Notes: generated from the letters alone by a model not told the origin. A stretch of 64,000 nucleotides of DNA from Lentzea flava (GCF_014648475.1 NZ_BMRE01000014.1:103327-167326); one strand, 5' to 3'. Shown: positions 43,595-52,941, numbered from the stretch's first letter. A program made the numbers and translations.

Positions 43595-44851
43595 TCAGGC
43601 GGCGGTGTGGAGCAGGTTGCGTCTGGGTTTTCGCAACGGATCCAGCCAAGCCGGCGGATAGAACACCGGCACTCCCTGCTCCATCTTCACTTCCCAGCCG
43701 CTGCGATGGATCAGCGTGTGGTGGTGACGGCACAGCAGCACACCGTTGTCGATACGGGTGTCGCCGCCGTCGGCCCAGTGATGGACATGGTGGGCATCGC
43801 AATGCTTCGGCGGACGACTGCAGCCAGGGAACGCACAGCCGTGATCACGCGCGACCAGCGCGCGGCGGATCCCGGCGGTGAACAGCGGCGACCGGCGACC
43901 CACATCGAGCGGCTGCGACCGGCGACCCACATCGAGCGGCTGCGACCGGCTGCCCATCACCATCGGGATGATCCCCGCAGAGCAAGCCAGCTGACGCACT
44001 TCCTCGACCGGGATCCGCTCGCCGTTGTCCAGCACCGCGTGACCGGTCTGCGCGGCCAGGTCCTCGTAGGCCATCGTCAAAGTCAGGGTGACTGGTTCGC
44101 CGCCGTGTTCGGGCAGCTGATCGGCGCGCAGCATCAGGTCGATCAGTTCGGCCAGGGCGTCGCCCTGGCGCTCGTCACGCGAGCGCGGGTCCGGGCCTTC
44201 GGCGGTGCTCGGGCGGGGCTTGGCCAGCGGGTCCAGCAGCGTCGCGAACTTCGCGCCGGTGACCGCGTCCATCGTCGCCGCGAGCTTCCAGTCCCCGGTC
44301 TTGCTCTGCCGCAGGGTAAGCCGGTTGCCCGCGGGCTCGGGTTCGGGGTCGCGCGGTTCGGGGTCGTTCTGGAACAGCGCGTAGGTCAGCGTCGTGCCGC
44401 GAGCGCGCACCTCGGCGGGCGCGTGCTCGCGGGCGTAGTCCACCACCTGCGCCTCGACCTGTGCGGCCAGGCGTGGTTCGGCCTCGGCGGGCAGGGTCTT
44501 CATCACCTCGGCGACCGCCGCGACGTGCTCGATCGACAACGTGCCCTCGGCCGCCGCCGCGGCGGTCACCGCCAGTCGTGCGGCGACCTCACTGCCGGTC
44601 GGGGTGATCTCACTGCTGAGCAGCACGGCCTGCTCGACCCACCGCCGGGCGGTCGCCGGATCCCAGCGGAGGGCGTGCCGCAGCACCTGCGGCAGAGTTT
44701 TGTAGCCGAGTTCGGCGGCCGCTCCGCGCCGGTTCAGCTCGGCGATTTCCTGCATCACGGAATATTCGCGGGCCCGGATTTCCGCCACCTTGCCGACGAT
44801 GCTGCGCAGCAGCTCGCCGGTCGAGAGGAGGGGAAGTCGGGGGTCGCTCAC
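43595..44851 (-). CDS. DUF222/HNH endonuclease-type protein (REP13E12-like)
   Basis: A 418-aa protein. The DUF222 domain (residues about 5-300) is followed by an HNH nuclease domain (about 335-395) with the zinc/catalytic set CAFPGCSRPPKHCDAHH and LCRHHHTLIH. This pairing is the REP13E12-family type found in many copies in actinobacteria. Activity is presumed DNA cleavage but is not shown. A 27-bp tandem duplication encodes SQPLDVGRR twice just before the HNH domain. The gene is flanked by inverted repeats, suggesting a mobile or homing-like unit. Confidence 0.85.
   Translation of the reverse strand: MSDPRLPLLSTGELLRSIVGKVAEIRAREYSVMQEIAELNRRGAAAELGYKTLPQVLRHALRWDPATARRWVEQAVLLSSEITPTGSEVAARLAVTAAAAAEGTLSIEHVAAVAEVMKTLPAEAEPRLAAQVEAQVVDYAREHAPAEVRARGTTLTYALFQNDPEPRDPEPEPAGNRLTLRQSKTGDWKLAATMDAVTGAKFATLLDPLAKPRPSTAEGPDPRSRDERQGDALAELIDLMLRADQLPEHGGEPVTLTLTMAYEDLAAQTGHAVLDNGERIPVEEVRQLACSAGIIPMVMGSRSQPLDVGRRSQPLDVGRRSPLFTAGIRRALVARDHGCAFPGCSRPPKHCDAHHVHHWADGGDTRIDNGVLLCRHHHTLIHRSGWEVKMEQGVPVFYPPAWLDPLRKPRRNLLHTAA
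43885..43947. repeat. 27-bp tandem repeat within HNH gene
   Basis: Units 43885-43911 and 43912-43938 are identical 27-mers, followed by a 9-bp partial unit to 43947. Being a multiple of three, the array keeps the frame and adds nine residues. Confidence 0.85.
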
Positions 44852-44972
44852 GTGTTCGACTCTACCGCAAGATCACGAGGATATTACGGTCGAAAATGAA
44901 CACCATCGAGTGAACCGGGTTCCGCGCCACCGATTCAAAACCGCGAAGCGGCAATTTCAGAGAGCCCGGCTA

Positions 44973-45020
44973 CCAAAACGCAGCCACGCACGCAATCGCA
45001 ATCGTCGCGAAGCGGCGATG
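44973..45020 (-). repeat. right inverted repeat flanking HNH gene
   Basis: Uninterrupted partner of the left repeat: 44993-45020 matches 43048-43075 exactly in inverted orientation, and 44973-44993 matches 43194-43214 in 20 of 21 bases. It lies between the HNH gene start and the PcaD-like gene end. Confidence 0.75.
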
Positions 45021-45056
45021 ACGCAACCAAAGCACGGAAAAGCACCCCGAAGCCGT

Positions 45057-45794
45057 TCAGTCGTTGCCGAAGTGGTCGTCGAGGATCACCGAGATCGTGC
45101 GCGGTGCCTCGACCACGGCCAGGTGTGCCGCGTCGCCCACGATGTAGAGCTCGGAGTCCGGCAGTTCGTCTGCGATGGCGCGGGCGCACTCCGGCGGCGT
45201 CGCGTGGTCCTGGGCGGCCGCGATCACGACGGTCGGGACGTCGATCTTGGCCAGGTCGGGGCGCAGGTCCATGTCGCGGATGGCCTCGGCGCATGCGATG
45301 TAGGACGGGACGTCGACCTTCAGCAGTTCGGAGCGGAAGTGGGCCACGACGGCCGGGGAGAACGAAGGGGTGAACCAGCGCGCGACGATCGTGTCGGCCA
45401 GGGGTTCCAGGCCGAGGGTGCGGGCGGTTTCGACGCGTTCGTCCCAACCGGACTTGTCCGGGTGCCAGGCCGTGGTGCACAGCAGCGCCAGGCGGGAGAT
45501 GCGGTCGGTGTGCGCTGCCAGCCACATTCCGATCATGCCGCCGAGGGAGACGCCGCAGTAGTACACCTGGCGGAGTTCCAGGTGGTCCAGCAGGTCCACG
45601 ACGTCGGCAGCCAGCGTCTCGATCGTGCACGGGCCCTGGGTCGGGGCGCTCGCGCCGTGGCCCCGGTGGTCGAAGCGCAGCAGGCGGAACGGAAGTGCGA
45701 AGTCGCGCCACAGTTCCGTTGTGGTGCCGAGTGCGTTGGCCAGCACCAGCACCGGTGCGTCGGCCGGGCCGGTCAGCGTGTGGTGCGGGATCAC
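45057..45794 (-). CDS. alpha/beta hydrolase, 3-oxoadipate enol-lactonase-like (PcaD-like)
   Basis: A 245-aa alpha/beta hydrolase with nucleophile Ser83 in GVSLGGMIG, catalytic Asp in AAQDHATPPE, and late His in DAAHLAVVE. The DHRGHGASA and TTELWRD segments resemble PcaD enol-lactonases of the beta-ketoadipate pathway. No other pca genes are nearby, so a different lactone or ester is equally possible. It ends 37 bp from the right inverted repeat. Confidence 0.75.
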   Translation of the reverse strand: MIPHHTLTGPADAPVLVLANALGTTTELWRDFALPFRLLRFDHRGHGASAPTQGPCTIETLAADVVDLLDHLELRQVYYCGVSLGGMIGMWLAAHTDRISRLALLCTTAWHPDKSGWDERVETARTLGLEPLADTIVARWFTPSFSPAVVAHFRSELLKVDVPSYIACAEAIRDMDLRPDLAKIDVPTVVIAAAQDHATPPECARAIADELPDSELYIVGDAAHLAVVEAPRTISVILDDHFGND

Positions 45795-46038
45795 CGGGGG
45801 TCACCTCCCTCGCTCAGGGTGCGAGTCTGCAATGTGTTTTCCCTGGCCGCATGCCGAATTCACCTCGAATTGGCGCCGGACGGGCTCCGCCGGAAGCGTG
45901 ATGTGGTGTGGTGGAACGGTCTTGGCGGTGCCGTCGCTTCGCGTCGTGCAACAAACCACCGGCCTGGCCCCCGCCGTAACACTGTTATGGGGAGCAGAAT
46001 GGACCCTTGTTCTTGCCACCGATGTCACCGGGGAGCCG

Positions 46039-46941
46039 ATGAACTCCGTTGCTCCGTTCGCACACGAGGCCCTGTTCTACCGGGACGAGGACGACTTCCT
46101 CGCAGGCACGGCCAGATTTGTCGCGGACGGCGTGAGCAACGGCGAGCCCGTGCTGGTGGCGGTGCCGGAGCCGAGCATCGCTCTGCTTCGCGGGCAGCTG
46201 GGTGATCAGGCCGACCAGGTGCACTTCATCAACATGACCGAGGCCGGGCGCAACCCCGGGCGGATCATTCCGGGTGTGCTGATGGCGTTCAGCGCCAGTG
46301 CGCCGCAGCAGCGGGTTCGCATGGTGGGCGAGCCGATGTGGCCAGGGCGCAGCGAACTCGAATACCCGGCGTGCGTGCAGCACGAGGCGTTGATCAACAC
46401 GGCTTTCGAAGGGCGCAAGGGGACGTTGCTGTGCCCGTACGACGCGGGCGCGCTGCCGGGGCACGTGCTGGCGGACGCCAAGCGCACGCACCCCGTGGTG
46501 ATCGACGGCACCAAACGGGTCGCGAGCGAGTGGTACACCGACCCCGCCGGCCTCGCCGACATCTACAACGTGCCGTTGCCGCCGCCGCCCAAGTCCGCGG
46601 AGGAGCACGCGTTCTCCGTCGGCACGCTCGCGCACATGCGCAAGGTCGTGGCGGCGTACGCGCACGGGCTGCTGCGCCGGGAGCAGGTCGAGGACCTGGT
46701 GCTCGCGGTGAACGAGCTCGCGACGAACAGCATCCTGCACGCGTCGGGCCGCGGGGTGCTGCGGATGTGGCGCGAGGACGGCACGGTGGTGTGTGAGGTG
46801 AGCGACTCGGGCACGGGCTTCCCGCCCTCGTTCACCGGGCTGTCCGGCTTCGGGATCGTGATGGTGAACCTGTTGTGTGACCTGGTTCGCACCCACACGA
46901 GTCACAACGGCACCACCGTTCGGGTGTACTTGGGGCGGTAG
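46039..46941 (+). CDS. MEDS sensor-HATPase anti-sigma-type regulator
   Basis: A 300-aa protein. An N-terminal MEDS domain (residues about 8-175, FAHEALFYRDEDDFLAGTARFV) is followed by an RsbW-like HATPase_c domain (about 185-298) with the N box LAVNELATNSILHASG and G box EVSDSGTGFPPSF. This pairing is known in actinobacterial anti-sigma or partner-switching regulators, where the kinase domain binds an antagonist. It could connect to the SpoIIE phosphatase at 10352, but no link is shown. ATG 46039 has GGGGAG 4 nt upstream. Confidence 0.83.
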   Translation: MNSVAPFAHEALFYRDEDDFLAGTARFVADGVSNGEPVLVAVPEPSIALLRGQLGDQADQVHFINMTEAGRNPGRIIPGVLMAFSASAPQQRVRMVGEPMWPGRSELEYPACVQHEALINTAFEGRKGTLLCPYDAGALPGHVLADAKRTHPVVIDGTKRVASEWYTDPAGLADIYNVPLPPPPKSAEEHAFSVGTLAHMRKVVAAYAHGLLRREQVEDLVLAVNELATNSILHASGRGVLRMWREDGTVVCEVSDSGTGFPPSFTGLSGFGIVMVNLLCDLVRTHTSHNGTTVRVYLGR

Positions 46942-47002
46942 AGAGTCGCCGCCATCTCATAGAAATGCGCACGTCACGCGAACCTGGTTGCCTTGCACAC
47001 CT

Positions 47003-48301
47003 ATGACGGACCACCTCTCCCCCCTCGACATCGCTTTCCTCGCCATGGAGGGCAACAGCAACCCGCTGCACCTCGGCGCGGTGGCGACCTTCGCGCCGGC
47101 CACGCCGGTGCATCCGGCTCGCATCGCCGCCGTGTTGTGCGAGCGCGCGCTGGAGATCCCGCGGCTGCGCCAACGTGCCCGCACCTCGTTGCTGGGCGGC
47201 GCGCGCTGGGTGGAGGATCCCGGCTTCGCGCCTGAGGATCACGTCTTCACGCACCACGTGCGCGGCCGGGAACGGTTCGCCACCCTGGTCTCCCACCTCA
47301 TGGCCCAGCCGCTCGACCTCACGCGACCACCGTGGGAGCTGCACGTCGTCACCGGTCTCGCGGGTGGGCGGTTCGCCGTCGTCGCCAAGCTGCACCACGC
47401 GTTGTGCGACGGCATGAAGGCCGTCGGCCTGGGGCTTCAGCTGTTCGACGCGTCGCGGCTGTCCATTCCGGACGCTCCGCGCGAGTCGTCGAGGTCGATC
47501 ATCCCGTCGATCCCGTCGCTGCGCGGGATCAAGGACACGCTCGACATCGCCTCCTCGGTGCTGATGAACACCCGCCCGCCGACGCTGAACTCGCCGGTGC
47601 TCACCGCCTCGACCAGGCCTCGCCGCGTGGTGATGTCGCGTCTGGATCTCGTGGACGTTCACCGCATCCGCCGCGCACACGGCGGCACGGTGAACGACGT
47701 GTTGCTGGCACTGGTCACCGGTGCGTTGCGGCACTGGCTTTCCGCGCACGGCAGCGCCACCCCGTCGTCGGTCGTGCGGGCGCTGATTCCGGTTAACCAG
47801 CGCTCACGCTCCGGCGACGCCTCGGCCGGTAACCAGATCTCCGGGTTCCTCGTGTCCCTGCCGGTCGGCGAGCCGGACCCGGTGGAGCGCCTGCGTTGTG
47901 TCCGCGAGCAGATGGAATCGGCCAAGGCCGCCGGGCCCGATCGCGGCGCGGGAGCGTTGCCGCTGCTCGCCGACAAGGTGCCGCCGCTGGTGCACCGCCT
48001 GGCCGCTCCGGTCGCCGCCCGCTGCGCGCCGCTGCTGTTCGACACGCTGGTGACGTCCGTTCCGCTGCCTTCGGTGCCGCTGTCGCTGGACGGCGCCGCG
48101 CTGTGCGAGCTGTACCCGATCGCGCCGGTCGCCCCCGGCCACGCGGTGGGCGTCGCGTTGTCGGTGTACCGGTCCTCCGTGCACGTCTGCCTGCACACGA
48201 ACCAGGCGTGGATGTCCGACGCGCAGTGGCTCGACGGTGTGCTGCGCCGCGAGCTGGCGTCCCTTCAGGACGCTCGCGAGCTGGTGGGTTTGCCGAGGTA
48301 G
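47003..48301 (+). CDS. wax ester synthase/diacylglycerol acyltransferase (WS/DGAT)
   Basis: A 432-aa bifunctional acyltransferase. The active-site motif HHxxxDG is present as His131-His132-ALC-Asp136-Gly137. The N-terminal MTDHLSPLDIAFLAME and C-terminal SVPLPSVPLSLDGA and VALSVYRSSVHV match the family. These enzymes transfer acyl from acyl-CoA to diacylglycerol or fatty alcohol, making storage lipids. The gene stands alone. It begins 61 bp after the MEDS/HATPase gene. Confidence 0.87.
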   Translation: MTDHLSPLDIAFLAMEGNSNPLHLGAVATFAPATPVHPARIAAVLCERALEIPRLRQRARTSLLGGARWVEDPGFAPEDHVFTHHVRGRERFATLVSHLMAQPLDLTRPPWELHVVTGLAGGRFAVVAKLHHALCDGMKAVGLGLQLFDASRLSIPDAPRESSRSIIPSIPSLRGIKDTLDIASSVLMNTRPPTLNSPVLTASTRPRRVVMSRLDLVDVHRIRRAHGGTVNDVLLALVTGALRHWLSAHGSATPSSVVRALIPVNQRSRSGDASAGNQISGFLVSLPVGEPDPVERLRCVREQMESAKAAGPDRGAGALPLLADKVPPLVHRLAAPVAARCAPLLFDTLVTSVPLPSVPLSLDGAALCELYPIAPVAPGHAVGVALSVYRSSVHVCLHTNQAWMSDAQWLDGVLRRELASLQDARELVGLPR

Positions 48302-48323
48302 AACGGCGGGCAAACCCTGTGCC

Positions 48324-48989
48324 ATGAGCAACACCGTGGTTCTCGACGTGGACGGCACGCTGGTCGACACCAACTACCACCACACGGTGGCGTGGCTGCG
48401 CGCGTTCCGGAGCGTCGACGTCACCGTGCCCGCGTGGAAGGTGCACCGCTCGATCGGCATGGGCGGCGACCGCCTGGTGGCGGCCGTGGCGGGCGACCAG
48501 GTGGAGCGGGACCACGGCGACGTGGTGCGCGACGCGTGGGAGCGGTGCTTCGACGAGATGATCGACGAGATCCAGCCGTTCGAGGGCGCGCACCGGCTGG
48601 TCCGCGCCGCCACCGAACTGGGGCTCGCCGTGGTGCTCGCGAGCTCAGGCAAGCGCAAGCACGTCGAGCACTACCTGAAGCTGATCGATCCCGGTGACAT
48701 CGTCTGGACGTCCGCCGACGACGTCGACGACTCGAAGCCGGCACCGGACCTGATCCAGGTGGCGCTGCGCCGGGTCGAGGGCTCCCGCGCGGTCGTCATC
48801 GGCGACTCGGTGTGGGACTGCGAGGCCGCGGGACGGGCGGGGCTGCCGTCGATCGGACTGCTCACCGGCGGGTTCGGCGAGGACGAGCTGCTCGGCCGAG
48901 GGGCCTCGGCGGTGTACTCGGACCTGGACACGCTGCGCGCCGAACTGACGGACCTGCCGTTCGCCGAGTTCGAGGAACCCGAGGCCTGA
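48324..48989 (+). CDS. HAD family phosphatase
   Basis: A 221-aa HAD hydrolase with an alpha-helical cap. Motif I is DVDGTLVDTN (nucleophile Asp8 and Asp10), motif II is SSGKR, motif III is KPAPD, and motif IV is VIGDSVWDCEAAG. It resembles beta-phosphoglucomutase or phosphoglycolate phosphatase enzymes; sequence alone does not choose between them. ATG 48324 follows the WS/DGAT stop by 22 bp. Its stop is 2 bp from the convergent kinase stop. Confidence 0.87.
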   Translation: MSNTVVLDVDGTLVDTNYHHTVAWLRAFRSVDVTVPAWKVHRSIGMGGDRLVAAVAGDQVERDHGDVVRDAWERCFDEMIDEIQPFEGAHRLVRAATELGLAVVLASSGKRKHVEHYLKLIDPGDIVWTSADDVDDSKPAPDLIQVALRRVEGSRAVVIGDSVWDCEAAGRAGLPSIGLLTGGFGEDELLGRGASAVYSDLDTLRAELTDLPFAEFEEPEA

Positions 48990-48991
48990 GG

Positions 48992-50263
48992 TCAGGGCCG
49001 GGGCGGGTCGGACTTCTTGGTCGGCTTGCCCGGCTCGCGGTCCTTGGTCGGCTGGACCGGGTCCTTGGGCGGCTCCTGCGTCGGCGTCGCACTGGACCCC
49101 GTGGAGCCCGTTGAACCCGGAGCATTCGATGAAGTCGGCGCGACGCTCGGCGACGTGCTGCCCGCGCTCGAGCTCCCCCGCTGCGGCGCACCGGGCACGT
49201 CCGGCGTCTGCACCACCGTCACCGTGGACGGCCCCACCGTGATCACGTGGGTGGACGGCCCCGGCAACGGGTGCTCGTCCGCCGCGGGCGCCTCTCCCCC
49301 GCCACCGAGGTTCGCCACCGCGACGGCCACCGCCGCCACCGCCACCGCCGCGGCACCCGTGATCGCCAAACGCTTGCCCCTGCGTGGCTTCGGGACCTCG
49401 GGATCTGCGGTCACCGCGGCGTCGGGTAACAACGCCGGCAGCCCGCGGCTCGCCTCGTAGGCAGCCGACAGCGACCGGGCGCACTGTGCGGCCGTGGGCC
49501 GGCGTGCCGGTTCCATGTCCGTCATCGCGGACAACAACGACACCCAGGCCAACGGCAGGTCGATCGGGATCCTCGGCGGCCTGGCCAGCCGGGCCAGCGC
49601 GGCCTCGGCGTCGCCACCGGGGTACTCGGACCGGCCGGTCAGGCATTCCAGCAGCACCAGCCCGAGCGAGTACACGTCGGCAGCGGGGCCGACGTCCGAG
49701 CCGCGCACCTGCTCCGGTGCCAGGTAACCGGCGGTCCCGACGAGCACCCCGGACGTCGTCACGCGGGTGACCTCCGGCACCAGTGCCAGGCCGAAGTCCG
49801 CCAGGTAGGCCTGCTTCTCCTCGTCGTCGAGCAGGATGTTCGACGGCTTGATGTCGCGGTGCACGACGCCCAGGCCGTGCACGTGGTCCAGCACCGCGGC
49901 GATCTGCCCGCCGACCCGCGCCACGAACCGGGGCGGCAGCGGTTCGCGCATGCGTTGCCGCAGCGTGCCGCCGGTGATCTCGCGCATCACGAAGTACGGG
50001 CGGCGCGACACGGAACCGGACGCGTACACCGGGATGAGGCCGGGGCACTCCAGCGACGCCAGCATCGTGGCCTCGCGTTCGAGGCGCAGCTCGTCGTCCG
50101 GCAGGCCGGGGCCGGTGAAGATCTTGATCGCGACCGAGGACGTGGTCGAGCGGTCGTACGCGCGATAGACCTCGGCCATGCCACCGGAACCGAGCAACGA
50201 ACCGACGACGAAGCGGTTGTCGATCACCGCCCCCGTCAGGTCGCCGTCCCAAGGTTCGCTCAT
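48992..50263 (-). CDS. serine/threonine protein kinase (PknB type)
   Basis: A 423-aa eukaryotic-type kinase. The catalytic domain (residues about 18-270) has Lys47 in SVAIKIF, catalytic Asp137 in VVHRDIKPSN, and Asp156 in LADFGLA. A transmembrane helix lies at about 298-318. The outer part is a Pro/Ser/Thr/Gly-rich tail with no PASTA domain. Such kinases phosphorylate cytoplasmic regulators after sensing an external cue. Target unknown. It starts 69 bp from the ATP-grasp gene stop. Confidence 0.9.
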   Translation of the reverse strand: MSEPWDGDLTGAVIDNRFVVGSLLGSGGMAEVYRAYDRSTTSSVAIKIFTGPGLPDDELRLEREATMLASLECPGLIPVYASGSVSRRPYFVMREITGGTLRQRMREPLPPRFVARVGGQIAAVLDHVHGLGVVHRDIKPSNILLDDEEKQAYLADFGLALVPEVTRVTTSGVLVGTAGYLAPEQVRGSDVGPAADVYSLGLVLLECLTGRSEYPGGDAEAALARLARPPRIPIDLPLAWVSLLSAMTDMEPARRPTAAQCARSLSAAYEASRGLPALLPDAAVTADPEVPKPRRGKRLAITGAAAVAVAAVAVAVANLGGGGEAPAADEHPLPGPSTHVITVGPSTVTVVQTPDVPGAPQRGSSSAGSTSPSVAPTSSNAPGSTGSTGSSATPTQEPPKDPVQPTKDREPGKPTKKSDPPRP

Positions 50264-50332
50264 CGGCCTCCGCTCGTCCGAAGCAACCTAACGGGTCGCG
50301 TGGAATTCCGGCTACCCGGCCGTCGGAGAAGA

Positions 50333-51565
50333 TCAAACTACGATCAGCCCCGCCTCGATTTCTCGCACCAGGGCCTCGTCGCGTTTCATCTGCGCAAGAT
50401 CAGTCGTCGCAAGGACGACGTAGCCGAGCGAAGTCCACAGGTCCTCGGTGCGCGGCACCGCCGAACCCTCGCGATACGGCAGAACCGCACGCTGGAAGCT
50501 GGGCAGCAACGACTCCAGCTCGTCGAGCCGCTCCGCGTTGCGAAGCTCGCCCGCCGCGGGTGAGGACAGATAGACCGACTTCACGTGCTGGTGCTGCGTG
50601 TACCGGCCGACCGTCGTGTCGCCATCCACTCGGTGGCGGACCATTCGGGTGATCTGGCTCTCGCGGACCCCCAGGAACGTCAGCTCCTGCTGCTCGGCAC
50701 TGGCCAGCCGCGCGCCGATCTCGATCAGCCGAGGGCCGTCGGCGGTGATCATCACCTCCACGTGCGCGGGACCGTTGCGCACGCCGGTCGCGTCCAGCAC
50801 GCGGCACACGTACTCGAACAGCTCGTCCACCACGGGGTCGTCGGCGGGGACCAGCGTGTTGGACAGGTAGATGCCGAGCCGGTCGCCGCGGCACTCCTTG
50901 GCGTAGCGCCAGACCGCGGCGAGGCCGTGCCTTCCGTCGATCGAGTAGGTGTCGACCTCGTACTCGGTGCCGACCGCGAGCTCCTGCACGAGCACGCGGT
51001 CGTTGCGGAGGTTCAGCTTGTTGACGCTGCCGAGGATCCTGCCGAACTTGGCCCGCCAGTCGTCGCCCGGCCGGGCCACGAACACGTCGTCGGTGCCGCC
51101 GCTCTCCTGCGGCTTCAGCACGATCGGCGCGTCCTCGAGGCCCTCGCGGCGCAGCCACGCGGCGACCTCGTCGGCGTTGTCGGAACTGATCTGGCGCAGG
51201 TGCGGGACGTCCGCGGTCCGCAGCGCCACGGCCATCTGCCACTTGTCGCGCCGTGCGGACGACAGCGTCAGCACGTTCGAGCGGCCCGGCACGATCAGCT
51301 CGGACAGCGTCTCCGCCGTCTCGACACCGGTCTCGGTGCCCGGCACGACGGCGATCGGCTCGTGGACGGACAGCTTCGCGGCCAGCACGTCGAGGTCACC
51401 CGCGACGTGGACCTCGCGGTAGTTCTCCGGAATCCACGTCTTGGCGAGCCCGGCGGGTGGCTCGGGGGTGGTCAGCACGGCGATCGCCTCGACGCCACGC
51501 TCGGCGAACGCGGGCGCTATGCCCTTGCCGGCCGAGTACGGATCCACCACGACGATGCACGCCAC
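50333..51565 (-). CDS. ATP-grasp ligase
   Basis: A 410-aa ATP-grasp enzyme of the type that joins amino acids or other carboxylates. ATP-binding segments are APIVLKPQESGGTDDVF, LVQELAVGTEYEVDTYS and the metal-binding RNGPAHVEVMITADG...LIEIGARLA. This form occurs in amino-acid ligases for small dipeptide-like natural products. GTG 51565 is chosen because GGAGGAG lies 6-7 nt upstream. No other biosynthetic gene is directly adjacent, but a ScbR-like regulator and a SnoaL-like protein follow upstream. The substrates are not known. Confidence 0.82.
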   Translation of the reverse strand: MACIVVVDPYSAGKGIAPAFAERGVEAIAVLTTPEPPAGLAKTWIPENYREVHVAGDLDVLAAKLSVHEPIAVVPGTETGVETAETLSELIVPGRSNVLTLSSARRDKWQMAVALRTADVPHLRQISSDNADEVAAWLRREGLEDAPIVLKPQESGGTDDVFVARPGDDWRAKFGRILGSVNKLNLRNDRVLVQELAVGTEYEVDTYSIDGRHGLAAVWRYAKECRGDRLGIYLSNTLVPADDPVVDELFEYVCRVLDATGVRNGPAHVEVMITADGPRLIEIGARLASAEQQELTFLGVRESQITRMVRHRVDGDTTVGRYTQHQHVKSVYLSSPAAGELRNAERLDELESLLPSFQRAVLPYREGSAVPRTEDLWTSLGYVVLATTDLAQMKRDEALVREIEAGLIVV

Positions 51566-51663
51566 CGCTGCTCCTCCAAGATCGTAAAGGTATTTACCGA
51601 ACGAGGAGGACAACAGCAGCGGCGTGACCAGGCATTCCTGTCTCGATTGGGTCGAGACGACCG

Positions 51664-52281
51664 TCACTCGAAACGCAGCGTCTCGCGCGCGGAAGCTGTC
51701 ACCAGACAGCCAGAGGAGCTCCGCCACCACCGGGCGAGCCGCGCGCGCAGATCCGTCCCGCCGCTCAGCGCCTGCGCCACGAGCTGCAGGCCGAGCAACT
51801 CCGCCACGATCTGCTCCGCCGCGTGCCGCACGTTCACCTCGGCGCGCAGCTCGCCGTTGTCGCGCGCCTGGGACAACAGGTCGCGCACCACGGCGATCCA
51901 GCCGACGACCTGCGCGGCAGCCGCGACGTCGAAGAACACCGCCTCCCGCAACAGCTTCGAGCTCACCCGCACGGTGAGATCGGTGTCGAGCCTGCGGACG
52001 AACTCGAACGACATCGAGATCAGCGCCTGCATCGGCGACTCCTCCTTGGCGAGCTGTTCGTCGCGCAACCGGTGCCACAGCAGCGACTGCTCCTCGATGA
52101 TCGCGACGCCGAGTGCCTCCTTCGACCGGAAGTGGCAATAAAGCGCGCCTTTCGAGACGTCGGCCCGCGCACACACGGCGGTGAGGCTGGACCCCGTGAA
52201 CCCCTCGCGGTCGAACACCTCGGCAGCGGCACGCAGGAGCTTCGCCCGCGTGCGCGTCGATCGCTCGCGCTTGACGCTCAT
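51664..52281 (-). CDS. TetR family regulator, gamma-butyrolactone receptor-like (ScbR type)
   Basis: A 205-aa TetR-fold regulator. The HTH (residues about 9-55) is followed by KGALYCHFRSKEALGVAIIEEQ, close to the ScbR/ArpA pattern KGALYFHFxSKE. The C-terminal half contains LRTDL-like VRRLDTDLTVRVSSKLLREA and QARDNGELRAEV, also as in ScbR-type receptors. It may respond to butyrolactone-like signals; ScbR homologues also include orphan pseudo-receptors. It sits directly upstream of the ATP-grasp gene with 98 bp between, and overlaps the SnoaL-like gene by 4 bp. Confidence 0.75.
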   Translation of the reverse strand: MSVKRERSTRTRAKLLRAAAEVFDREGFTGSSLTAVCARADVSKGALYCHFRSKEALGVAIIEEQSLLWHRLRDEQLAKEESPMQALISMSFEFVRRLDTDLTVRVSSKLLREAVFFDVAAAAQVVGWIAVVRDLLSQARDNGELRAEVNVRHAAEQIVAELLGLQLVAQALSGGTDLRARLARWWRSSSGCLVTASARETLRFE

Positions 52282-52688
52282 GCCTCTGTCCGCGCGGCAC
52301 CGGTCGCGACGGCGACCGCCAGCGTGTCGGGCATGTGCCAGTACTGCTCGATCTGGCCCAGGTGCACCGAGAGCACGGCGGCGAACCGAGCGTCCGCCTG
52401 CTCACCGGTGGCGAGCACCCGCCAGCGCGCCCAGCCGACCACGGCGGCGTCACCTCCGTCGACGATCACCTGGCGCACCGAGAGCTGCTCCAGGCCGAAC
52501 GTGGCGAACAGGGTCAGGAACTGGGCCTCGACCTCGCGAGGGGTGCGCGGGCCGGGTGCCCATCGGGCGCCGTTCGGGTCGGGCGCCTCCCATTCCACGG
52601 TCGGTGCGCACAACCGCGCGATGCCCGATGCGTCCTGTGCCGCTAGTCGCGCCAGGAACACCTGCACCACTTCGACCGTCGAGAGCAT
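52278..52688 (-). CDS. SnoaL/NTF2-like protein
   Basis: A 136-aa NTF2-fold protein: helix LSTVEVVQVFLARLAAQDASGIARLC, followed by PTVEWEAPDP and the beta-sheet ending LSVHLGQIEQYWHMPDTL. SnoaL-like folds include polyketide cyclases, isomerases and small-molecule binders. The ATG overlap (TGA/ATG) with the ScbR-like gene implies cotranscription. No cyclase partner is nearby, so it may be a signal-ligand enzyme or binder; this is inference. Confidence 0.78.
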   Translation of the reverse strand: MLSTVEVVQVFLARLAAQDASGIARLCAPTVEWEAPDPNGARWAPGPRTPREVEAQFLTLFATFGLEQLSVRQVIVDGGDAAVVGWARWRVLATGEQADARFAAVLSVHLGQIEQYWHMPDTLAVAVATGAARTEA

Positions 52689-52941
52689 TTTCCCTACCTT
52701 CTCATCCCGGTGATTGCTGCGGCAACGATCCCGGCTCAGTCACACTAGCGAGACGCTCGAAATGTGAGACCACACACCCCGATGGACCAGCTGTGTTTAC
52801 CCCAAACATCCGATCGGACGATTCCAGTGGTACCTGAACTTTCAACGACCGTCGGTATCACCACTTTGCACGGCCCGAACTCTGAAGCTATCGGGCAGGG
52901 TGGTTGTTGCACCCGCCATCACACCGAAACGGAGCAGAACC

